Source of the DNA: an uncultured Clostridia bacterium
GTDB lineage: Bacteria; Bacillota; Clostridia; Christensenellales; Pumilibacteraceae
Length of the DNA stretch: 64,000 bases
Assembly: GCA_947066105.1 (NCBI GenBank)
Contig: CAMSYM010000001.1
Span: 186,001-250,000, forward strand
Direction of reading: 5' to 3'
Under the pieces are notes generated by a model. The model was not told the DNA's origin. It ran no database searches and saw only the letters and a program-made list of their open reading frames with translations. Of this stretch, positions 1-7,727 are shown in pieces. A program made the translations under genes and the position numbers. Every line of letters begins with the position of its first letter. Positions within the stretch are counted from its first letter, which is position 1.

Positions 1-64
1 AGATAATTTAAGAAGTCTTGACTATATGTTTCAGAAAGGGTATAATCAATTATGGAGGATTAAT

Positions 65-631
65 ATGGATTCAAAAGAATTTTTTGAGACTAACAAAGAA
101 AAAATACGTGCAACCGCAGAATTTCTTTGTGCTCATGGTTCAACAAAAGATGCTGATGGCAAATTTGAAGAGATTAAACAACAGTATTTTAATTGTGAGG
201 GTACCAATCATAAGCAAGTCATTAAAATAAATGATTCTGAATTAGATATTACGGCATGGCTGGATTCTATTAGACACGAAGAAATAGAAAATTTTGTTGT
301 CATTGCGGTTATGGAATGTGGACATGGGGTTATATATAAGTCAAATGGAAACCAGTTCGGAAGCATGATGGATTTAAATGATCTTGATAAAGCAATAGTG
401 CCATTAGTTGTCAAAGGAGCTAAGAATATAGGCCTTTATGTTGTTCATAATCATCCGTTTATTTATAATGCATCGCCTTCATGTGAGGACTTAAAGACTT
501 GTGAAATACTAATTACAGAGTTTAATAGAATTGAGCATGAAGCAGGACTGATTAATAAGAGATGCCAAATTACATTGATTGATTTTGCGATTGTAACCGA
601 TTATGATTACTGGTCGATAAAGCAATCGTAA
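65..631 (+). CDS. RadC-like JAB/JAMM-domain protein
   Basis: VVHNHPFIYNASPSCEDLKTCEIL resembles the JAMM HxHP...PSxxD motif; C-terminal LIDFAIVTDYDYWSI resembles the RadC tail; RBS ggagg before ATG at 65. Confidence 0.65.
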   Translation: MDSKEFFETNKEKIRATAEFLCAHGSTKDADGKFEEIKQQYFNCEGTNHKQVIKINDSELDITAWLDSIRHEEIENFVVIAVMECGHGVIYKSNGNQFGSMMDLNDLDKAIVPLVVKGAKNIGLYVVHNHPFIYNASPSCEDLKTCEILITEFNRIEHEAGLINKRCQITLIDFAIVTDYDYWSIKQS

Positions 632-686
632 TTGTATTTCTAAAGTGATTATTATATTAAAATTAAATTTACTAAGCGAGGATATT

Positions 687-1649
687 ATGGCAAACTCAAA
701 AGAAAGGATTGGAGTACTTCACTGCGGTGAAATTGCAGAAAGAAACAAGTGGTTGTTTCGAGATCAACCAACAAATGACATTGGCATTGATGCTCATATA
801 GAGTTTATCGACTCATCAGGCAATCCGAAACGACTTCTTGCATTGCAAATAAAATCAGGGGCAAGTTGGTTCCAAGAGAAAAAAGATGATTGTGTTATTT
901 TTCGTGATATTAACGAAAGGCAATATAATTACTGGACTATGAATTCTTTACCGTGTATAGTGGTTTTATATAATCCGGACGATGACACGTGTGTTTGGCA
1001 AAAACTTACCAATCAAACTATAGAAAGAACCAAAGGAGGAGAAGGGAAAGGTTTCTTCGTTAAGGTGCCTTTGAATCAAGTTTTCTTGGATGCTTCATCA
1101 AATGAAAAACTTCTTGCGTTTACAAATTTACCTGAACATATTATAAATTATAACTTCTTGTTGTCTCAGAAAAAATTTATGCAGATTATTCAAAATGGTG
1201 GAGTTGTTAAACTGCATTCATTTGAATGGGTAAATAAAAGTTGCGGAAGAGGTGATACCGAGTTAATAGTTGATGACGGAAATGGTGTTGAAAAATATGC
1301 GTATCCGTATTGGTTCCCTCATACTCCCTACACAATGGTTTTTCCAAGACTTTTCCCGTGGGCTGATTTTACTGCCGATGAGGATTTCTTTGAGGATGAA
1401 GACAAAGAATGTTGGCAGGATTATAACTGCTTTTATGATAAAGAGGAAGATAAGTGGTTAGTTATCGGAGACTCATTTGAAGAGTTTCGCAAAAAATTAA
1501 ATCCCATGCGAAGTATTAATCATTCGGGAGAAGTTGCGGAATATATGATGATACTTAGTTTGAATGATTTGGGTCGGGCATTTTTAGCTGTGGATGAATT
1601 TGTTTCAAAAAATCAACCGTATTCTGATGCGAGACCTGAGGAAGAATAG
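687..1649 (+). CDS. DUF4365 domain-containing protein
   Basis: N-terminus DIGIDAHIEFID..GNPKRLLALQIKSG is typical of DUF4365 (nuclease-like D...QIKSG); RBS gagg before ATG at 687. Confidence 0.7.
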   Translation: MANSKERIGVLHCGEIAERNKWLFRDQPTNDIGIDAHIEFIDSSGNPKRLLALQIKSGASWFQEKKDDCVIFRDINERQYNYWTMNSLPCIVVLYNPDDDTCVWQKLTNQTIERTKGGEGKGFFVKVPLNQVFLDASSNEKLLAFTNLPEHIINYNFLLSQKKFMQIIQNGGVVKLHSFEWVNKSCGRGDTELIVDDGNGVEKYAYPYWFPHTPYTMVFPRLFPWADFTADEDFFEDEDKECWQDYNCFYDKEEDKWLVIGDSFEEFRKKLNPMRSINHSGEVAEYMMILSLNDLGRAFLAVDEFVSKNQPYSDARPEEE

Positions 1650-1664
1650 GAGTCGAAATAATAT

Positions 1665-2063
1665 ATGAAAAAGATAAAGTTAAGTGAGTGTATAGACAGT
1701 CGGATTTCAAATGACGGTTATGAACTTGATCCGACCGAAAAATATGTAGTTGATATTGAATCGGAAATAGAATTCCAAGCTGCGATAATGATGTCTTTTC
1801 AGGTAATGGGACCGCCTCCCGCAATTAAGAATTACCACGCGTGGTTATTCGAAAACGGGTTTAATGTGGATGCTCCTAATCCGACAAATGAGTTTGTTGC
1901 GCCTTATTATGGAGTGAAGCCGCTCTGGAAAACAGCTTATTCTCAGGGCATTGTCATAAAAGCCGAGAATGATGATGACTATTTCATTGTTATGGAATGT
2001 AGCCGTGAAAATAGGGGATATAAGTATACAAAAGTTATTTTAACTCCGGGTGGATGTATGTAA
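1665..2063 (+). CDS. hypothetical protein (132 aa)
   Basis: Intact ORF co-directional with the DUF4365 gene; no family recognised. Confidence 0.5.
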   Translation: MKKIKLSECIDSRISNDGYELDPTEKYVVDIESEIEFQAAIMMSFQVMGPPPAIKNYHAWLFENGFNVDAPNPTNEFVAPYYGVKPLWKTAYSQGIVIKAENDDDYFIVMECSRENRGYKYTKVILTPGGCM

Positions 2064-2102
2064 ATTGAATTTACGTTTAACACGGTAATCGTACTAAAAC
2101 GC

Positions 2103-2132
2103 TTGACTTTGATAACCTAATTTTGCTAAAAT
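2103..2132 (+). promoter_or_regulatory. putative sigma-A promoter of the short peptide gene
   Basis: TTGACT (2103-2108), 18-nt spacer, TAAAAT (2127-2132). Confidence 0.5.
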
Positions 2133-2163
2133 AAGCTTGCAACCATTAGATAAGGAGAGCATT

Positions 2164-2244
2164 ATGGTAATTAACGTTCAAAAAGTGGGAGACCCCCGAA
2201 TACACACGGTGGTACAGGCAAACATCAAAAACCCTCGCAAATAA
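2164..2244 (+). CDS. 26-aa peptide MVINVQKVGDPRIHTVVQANIKNPRK (left repeat copy)
   Basis: RBS aaggag at ~2152, ATG 2164, stop 2244, followed by a terminator; the C-terminal 21 aa are identical in the second copy with only synonymous differences. Confidence 0.65.
   Translation: MVINVQKVGDPRIHTVVQANIKNPRK
2177..2244 (+). repeat. left direct repeat (candidate att site)
   Basis: 68 nt, 59/68 identical to 15831-15898; contains a 26-nt identical core gacccccgaatacacacggtggtaca (2191-2216). Confidence 0.85.
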
Positions 2245-2262
2245 TTTGACAAAATAAATCAT

Positions 2263-2300
2263 AAAACTCCCGATTTCGATAAGAAATCGGGAGTTTTTTT
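2263..2300 (+). terminator. intrinsic terminator after the 26-aa peptide gene
   Basis: aaaactcccgatttc-gataa-gaaatcgggagtttt stem followed by a T run. Confidence 0.85.
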
Positions 2301-2506
2301 GTCGAAAAAGGAAATTTGTTGCACCCCTTGCAGTTGTATCAATTGCTATTAATTCGACAAAATAGCGATCTTTTTGACAAAAAGATCGCAGACCTTGCTG
2401 TTGCATTTGGAAGATACTGCTGCAAGGTACGCAATAACATATTTTACTTGACAAAAACATGGTTTTTCCTCATTGTAAAAGGAACTTATTTTAAGGAGGT
2501 TAAACT

Positions 2507-4258
2507 ATGTTTAACAAAATTTTGTCAACACCAAAAGATTCACAATCTTATGACCGCCCGAGAAAAGTTGTTTTCTACGGTCGGGTTTCCACCGAACACG
2601 AAGAGCAGACCTATGCGTTGAAAAATCAAATGCAATGGTACGATGAACTTCGTAAGCAGTATCCGAATTGGGTCGTGGCGGACCGCTACATCGATGACGG
2701 TGTAACCGGAACACAAGCCAAAAAACGTCCTGAATTTATGCGTATGCTCAATGATGCCAAATCAGGTAAATTCGATTTAATCGTTACGCGTGAGGTGTCG
2801 AGATTTGCAAGAAATACCGTCGAGTGCCTTGAGTTTACGAGACAACTTAAATCATTAAACGTAGAGGTGTATTTTGTTCATGAAAACATATGGACATTGG
2901 ATAACAATGGCGAAATGATATTAACTATAATGGCAATGGTCGCGCAGGAAGAGAGTTGGAAGATGTCCGAGCGAGTGAAAGCAGGTCAGGCAATTAGTCG
3001 TAAAAACGGTGTGCTTTACGGTAACGGAAATATACTTGGTTATGACAGATTGGGCGACACCTATGTTATCAATCCGGAACAAGCAGAAACAGTAAGGCTT
3101 ATTTACAATCTGTATGACTCTGGAATGGGAATGCAGGCGATTCGCAACGAATTAATAAGGCTAGGAAAAAAGAATGCTAGGGGAACAATGGAATGGGACG
3201 TTACAAGGATATCCAGATGCTTGCGTAATACGGTGTATAAAGGAGTAATGGCATACAATAAATCGCACAGTAATAATTTTCTCGATCAAAAGACGATAGT
3301 AAATCGTGATGAAGATTCCTATATGTATGTGGCGGGCAAGTCTGAACCCATTATTTCGTTGGAACAATGGGAACGCTGTAAGCACATACGCGAAAGTCGT
3401 AAAAAAGTTCAGGCAATTGATGTGAGCGGGCAAATTGCTATTCGCACGATTGCGTCCCATAAAAACAATAACGTTTGGACTAATAAGCTGCGTTGCCGTT
3501 GCGGATCATCAATGAGAAAAAACAAATGGCATACGCGCCATAACGGAATAACAACGTTTGGCTATAAATGCTATTCTCAGCTTAATAACGGTGCTGATAA
3601 AATAGTAGATGCAAATAATCGAGGATTTTGCAATGTCCGAGCCATATGCGATTGGAAGCTGGAAATGATGGCAGTATATGTTTTTAGGCATTTGTTTAAA
3701 GATGAGAAACTATTAAGTCTTGCAACAGAAAAATTAAAATCAGAGAGCTTTTTGCAAAAACAAGAAAAGGAAAAGATACGTAATAACTATGAAGAAAAAA
3801 TCAAAGGATTGACGGAAAAAGTGCAGCGGTTAATCGAAATGCGAGCAAACGGTGAAATAGATAAAGATACTTATCTTACGATGAAGCTGAAAGCGGAAGC
3901 AGATAAAGAACAAGTGCAACAAGAGCTTTTGCTTTTTGACAGAAATTGTGGCGATAGTGGCTATAAAAATATTTCCGAGAAAGATATCAAAGCTTACTTA
4001 AGGCAAGTTGCCAGCGTCAAAAACACAGCTATTGATACAGGGTTAGTGGAGAAATTTGTAACCCGAATACAAGTGGAGAGCGAAACCGAATTTTCGTGGT
4101 ATATCGATTTTGATTTAAATTCAAAAACAGAGAAGCGAACCAGAAATATTGAATTTACAATTACTTATAAAGATGCGTTGAAATTCCGTATAGCAAGAAA
4201 AGAAATTTTGAGGAAAAATCAATATAAAGATTTGAAAGTCATAGTTTACATTTTCTGA
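2507..4258 (+). CDS. large serine recombinase (resolvase/recombinase/zinc ribbon)
   Basis: VVFYGRVSTEHEEQTYALKNQ, YIDDGVTGTQAKKRPEFMRML, LIVTREVSRFARNTVECLEFTRQL; central recombinase domain, CRCGSSM zinc ribbon and C-terminal coiled coil. Confidence 0.95.
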   Translation: MFNKILSTPKDSQSYDRPRKVVFYGRVSTEHEEQTYALKNQMQWYDELRKQYPNWVVADRYIDDGVTGTQAKKRPEFMRMLNDAKSGKFDLIVTREVSRFARNTVECLEFTRQLKSLNVEVYFVHENIWTLDNNGEMILTIMAMVAQEESWKMSERVKAGQAISRKNGVLYGNGNILGYDRLGDTYVINPEQAETVRLIYNLYDSGMGMQAIRNELIRLGKKNARGTMEWDVTRISRCLRNTVYKGVMAYNKSHSNNFLDQKTIVNRDEDSYMYVAGKSEPIISLEQWERCKHIRESRKKVQAIDVSGQIAIRTIASHKNNNVWTNKLRCRCGSSMRKNKWHTRHNGITTFGYKCYSQLNNGADKIVDANNRGFCNVRAICDWKLEMMAVYVFRHLFKDEKLLSLATEKLKSESFLQKQEKEKIRNNYEEKIKGLTEKVQRLIEMRANGEIDKDTYLTMKLKAEADKEQVQQELLLFDRNCGDSGYKNISEKDIKAYLRQVASVKNTAIDTGLVEKFVTRIQVESETEFSWYIDFDLNSKTEKRTRNIEFTITYKDALKFRIARKEILRKNQYKDLKVIVYIF

Positions 4259-4393
4259 CTATGCTTAAGTTATACTATAATCGAAAGTAGCTCCGTGAAG
4301 GTGGGAACTTTCGATTAAAAAGAGATGCTTGATTTGTGAACGATAGAAAAAAACAAATCTGGTTATTAGGTAATTCACGAATAAATAGTTTAA

Positions 4394-4421
4394 AGAGCAA
4401 TCGGTAGTACGGTTGCTTTTT
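4394..4421 (+). terminator. putative terminator downstream of the recombinase
   Basis: agcaatcg-gtagta-cggttgct stem (one G-T pair) followed by tttt. Confidence 0.6.
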
Positions 4422-4539
4422 AAGTTTTGCATCTAACTATTTTTCGTCATTTTAAATTCTAGCGACTGGTTATATTGTATGAATATTTGCTGTAATTAAA
4501 TAGCAACATAAAATTTCTGAAAATAGTCGATTAAAATAG

Positions 4540-4569
4540 TTGACAAAGTACAATATAGTGTGGTATTAT
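4540..4569 (+). promoter_or_regulatory. putative promoter of the DUF3892/RM operon
   Basis: TTGACA (4540-4545), 18-nt spacer, TATTAT (4564-4569). Confidence 0.65.
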
Positions 4570-4585
4570 GTTTACACAAAGAAAA

Positions 4586-4614
4586 CGCATCGGGTTTGAT
4601 AGAGACCCGATGCG
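4586..4614 (+). promoter_or_regulatory. leader stem-loop upstream of the RM operon
   Basis: Perfect 10-bp inverted repeat cgcatcgggt / acccgatgcg with 9-nt loop. Confidence 0.6.
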
Positions 4615-4718
4615 CCGATAGCATCTTGCGATACTATTTAGTGACATTTGTAGTATATAACGTAATTATTTATTTGTCAAGTGTTATCATCTTTGTAATC
4701 TAAAAAGGAGGAGTAAGG

Positions 4719-5003
4719 ATGGTTTACATAGACGCTGTTCATTATGAGACGGATCGTTATGGCAATCGGTATATCCAAAAAGTAAAATGGACTAATTCAT
4801 TGAATCAAAAGGCTACCGATATTTGCACGAAGCAATCCATGATAAACTTTATCAACGAACATCCGAATCGTACGAAGACAAAGTTTTATCGAAACGGTAC
4901 ATGGCATGAAGGTGAAGATGTACGAGTTGTTGATAACTCATATCTCAGAACCGATGCCAACACTATCAAGTCCGATAATCTCGGCGAACTACCGGAGTTT
5001 TAA
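4719..5003 (+). CDS. DUF3892-like protein
   Basis: C-terminal VRVVDNSYLRTDANTIKSDNLGELPEF resembles the DUF3892 YLRTxxxxxxxDNLxxLP signature; RBS ggagg. Confidence 0.6.
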   Translation: MVYIDAVHYETDRYGNRYIQKVKWTNSLNQKATDICTKQSMINFINEHPNRTKTKFYRNGTWHEGEDVRVVDNSYLRTDANTIKSDNLGELPEF

Positions 5004-5060
5004 TAGAAATTGTGGCGCGGAATTTCTATCTACCGCGCTACCTATTATTAGGAGATGAGT

Positions 5061-5630
5061 ATGCGATATATTAAACTTGGAGATATAGCGAAAATTAGAT
5101 TGAGCGTAATTATACAGGAAAGAATGAGGCGTCAGGATGTATTAACAAAGTGGCTGACCGCTGCAAATTTTCAGGCTGACAATATTATAACAGGTGAACC
5201 GACATATTTAGGCTATTCACCATATGATGACTGTTTGATATCGGCGGGCGATATAATTATTAAAAGAATTTCGCCAACATATGTAAACTATATTAATGAT
5301 ATTGAACCGCAAATTTATGCCGGGAATAATCTTGCTTTAGTAACTCCTAATTCAGACTTTTATCCAAAATATATCGCAATGTTGCTAAGCGAACATATAT
5401 CAGAAATCTCCACAAGGGCATCAATAGGAGCAGTACTAAAGTCTATTGGAAAAACTGATTTAGAATCTTGGGAATTTCCGACAGTAGAATATGAAAAACA
5501 AGTATTAATAGGTAATTATTGGTACGATAACATTCAATTGAAGAAAATGCGACAGCGATTAGCTGAGCTTGAATATATAAAAAAACATGACCGAATAAAA
5601 AACTACGTTTTCACTACAAAGGGAGAGTAA
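5061..5630 (+). CDS. half-size type I restriction specificity (HsdS-like) protein
   Basis: ~190 aa with a single target-recognition-like domain and helical tail (EKQVLIGNYWYDNIQLKKMRQRLAELEYIKK), immediately upstream of hsdM. Confidence 0.65.
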   Translation: MRYIKLGDIAKIRLSVIIQERMRRQDVLTKWLTAANFQADNIITGEPTYLGYSPYDDCLISAGDIIIKRISPTYVNYINDIEPQIYAGNNLALVTPNSDFYPKYIAMLLSEHISEISTRASIGAVLKSIGKTDLESWEFPTVEYEKQVLIGNYWYDNIQLKKMRQRLAELEYIKKHDRIKNYVFTTKGE

Positions 5631-5635
5631 GTATC

Positions 5636-7246
5636 ATGGCAAATAAAACTACTTTTGAAGATATTAAAAATGCTTTATGGGCTGGGGCAAACACATTCCG
5701 CGATAACATCGATGCGGCGAACTATAAAGATTATGTTTTATCTATGTTCTTTGTTAAGTATCTTAGTGATACTTATGCTGAAAGTGTAAGTGAGCTTGAA
5801 AAAAAATATTCGGGAATACGTCTTGAGCGGCAAATAGAAAATCTCCCATTCTCTTTAAAAAGGGAATATACTTTTGATTATTTGCTTGAGCATAAATATG
5901 ATATTAATCTCGGTAATCTTATTTGCGAAGCGCTCACAGGGATAGAGAGTTCAAATGCTATTCTGAACGGTATATTCCGCGGCATAGATTTCAACAGCGA
6001 AAGTAATCTTGGCAAAAAAGAGCAAAAGAATCCGTTGCTTCGTAATTTGCTTGGTGATTTTGAAAATCTTAATTTAAGACCAAGCTGTATAGAAACAAAG
6101 GATGACCAGATCCCTGCCGATGTTATAGGCGATGCGTATGAATATATGATAGGCGAATTTGCCACGCTTGCTGGCAAGAAGGCTGGTAGCTTCTTCACAC
6201 CACAGCAAGTCTCTGAGATAATGGCGCGGATTGTAAGTCCCGAGGCCGGCGACAGAGTTTATGATCCGACATGCGGTTCAGGTTCGTTGCTTATTCGTGC
6301 GGCAAGAAAAGGTGGGTTTGATAAAGTTCAAATGTATGGACAAGAAGTGAACAGTTCGGCAATTGCTATGGCAAAGATGAACATGTTCATTCATGGAATA
6401 AAAGACGCCAATATAAAATGGGGCGATACGCTTGCCAGTCCGCAACACTTGGATAGTGATGGTAACCTGATGAAGTTTGATTGCATTGTCGCAAACATGC
6501 CGTTCAGTAAAGACAAGTGGGCTTCTGGATTTAATCCAGGTGGTGAAGCATCTTCGGGTGATGACAACCAGACAGGCGGAAAAAAGAAGAAAGAAAAAGA
6601 ATTCAAGATGGAGGCAGGACTTGACCGGTGGCATCGCTTTGATATGGGTGTCCCACCCGCAAGTAAAGGCGATTGGGCTTTCCTGCTTCATATGATCAAG
6701 AGCATGAGTGGGAATGGCCGGGTGGCAGCAGTAGCGCCGCACGGAGTTTTATTTCGTGGTTCAAGCGAAGGAAAGATAAGGCAAGCTGTTATTGAAAAGA
6801 ACCTGATAGATGCGGTAATAGGTTTACCTGAAAATCTATTTTACGGTACATCTATACCTGCATGTATTATCGTGTTCCGTAGAGGTAGAAGTAGCTCAGA
6901 TGTATTGTTTATTGATGCATCAAAGTCTTTTGAAAAAGATAAGGCAAAAAATACATTTAGAGTTCAGGATGTGACAAAAATAGAAAACACATATTGGGCA
7001 TACCGCAACGGAACCTATGATAGTCTTTCTGCTGAATATAAAGAAAAATACAGTTATATAGCATCGTTTGATGAAATTAAGACGAATGAATATAACCTGA
7101 ATATTCCCCGCTATGTGGACACTTTTGAGGAAGAAGAGCTTATAGATATTGAACAAGTAAATGTTGAAATAGCTGATTTGAAAACACAAATAGCGGCCGT
7201 AGAGGCGGAAATGGAACAGTATTTAATTCAGTTGGGGTTAAAATAA
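5636..7246 (+). CDS. hsdM: type I restriction-modification system methyltransferase subunit HsdM
   Basis: DVIGDAYEYMIGEFA..AGKKAGSFFTPQQVSEIM, DPTCGSGSLLI, ANMPFSKDKW. Confidence 0.95.
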   Translation: MANKTTFEDIKNALWAGANTFRDNIDAANYKDYVLSMFFVKYLSDTYAESVSELEKKYSGIRLERQIENLPFSLKREYTFDYLLEHKYDINLGNLICEALTGIESSNAILNGIFRGIDFNSESNLGKKEQKNPLLRNLLGDFENLNLRPSCIETKDDQIPADVIGDAYEYMIGEFATLAGKKAGSFFTPQQVSEIMARIVSPEAGDRVYDPTCGSGSLLIRAARKGGFDKVQMYGQEVNSSAIAMAKMNMFIHGIKDANIKWGDTLASPQHLDSDGNLMKFDCIVANMPFSKDKWASGFNPGGEASSGDDNQTGGKKKKEKEFKMEAGLDRWHRFDMGVPPASKGDWAFLLHMIKSMSGNGRVAAVAPHGVLFRGSSEGKIRQAVIEKNLIDAVIGLPENLFYGTSIPACIIVFRRGRSSSDVLFIDASKSFEKDKAKNTFRVQDVTKIENTYWAYRNGTYDSLSAEYKEKYSYIASFDEIKTNEYNLNIPRYVDTFEEEELIDIEQVNVEIADLKTQIAAVEAEMEQYLIQLGLK

Positions 7247-7263
7247 CAAGAGGAGAGCAAATG

Positions 7264-7500
7264 ATGAAACGTATAGTCACCTATGATGTAAAAAAAGGGA
7301 ATGATTATCAGGCTTTTTATGACTATGTTGAAGAGTGTAATGGTGAGGCGATAACTGAATCAACATATTTATTAAACTCTGATTTAAAACAAAATGGTTT
7401 TGAAGACAAACTTAGACAAGTTTTCAATAAGGGCGATAATGTTGCATATATCTCTGTTAATGATAAAAATGTTTTATTCTATAAGAAAATAAATATTTAG
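7264..7500 (+). CDS. Cas2/SinR-like small ferredoxin-fold protein (78-79 aa)
   Basis: MKRIVTYDVKKGNDYQAFYDYVEECNGEAITESTYLLNS: beta1 ending in D, then alpha-beta-alpha-beta pattern as in Cas2/SinR-like proteins; ORF could start at 7261. Confidence 0.45.
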   Translation: MKRIVTYDVKKGNDYQAFYDYVEECNGEAITESTYLLNSDLKQNGFEDKLRQVFNKGDNVAYISVNDKNVLFYKKINI

Positions 7501-7594
7501 CCACTTAGTCGTGGAGACGGTAGGCGCTTGCATCAAGTACTTTGTTGGTATAGCTAAAAACGGTCAAACTAAAAATCTAATGGAGGTGCTACAT

Positions 7595-7726
7595 ATGGGC
7601 AAACGAGACACTCATCTTTTGGACGCCATAATTAAAGTGGCGTCTTTGGCAGGTTTTATTTTCGCATTATCATTTTTTAACGATGCAAGCGCCGCTACCG
7701 CGCTACGAAAAATATATAGGATATAA
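7595..7726 (+). CDS. 43-aa hydrophobic small protein
   Basis: RBS ggaggt ~9 nt before ATG 7595; MGKRDTHLLDAIIKVASLAGFIFALSFFNDASAATALRKIYRI; sits between the Cas2-like gene and hsdS. Confidence 0.5.
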   Translation: MGKRDTHLLDAIIKVASLAGFIFALSFFNDASAATALRKIYRI

Positions 7727-7727
7727 T

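Noticed and set aside
2146-2460. Minus-strand ORF reading through the left repeat (and 15668-15871 through the right repeat) as the real product
   Set aside because: In the minus frames several repeat differences change amino acids, whereas in the plus frame all nine are synonymous.
6478-6500. NMPF instead of NPPF/Y in HsdM as evidence of inactivation
   Set aside because: The SAM motif and surrounding ANMPFSKDKW are intact, and variation at this position is, to my knowledge, tolerated in type I methyltransferases; not enough to claim loss of function.
7264-7500. Interpretation of the Cas2-like ORF as part of a CRISPR-Cas system
   Set aside because: No Cas1, effector or repeat array is visible in the window; it is embedded in a type I RM operon.
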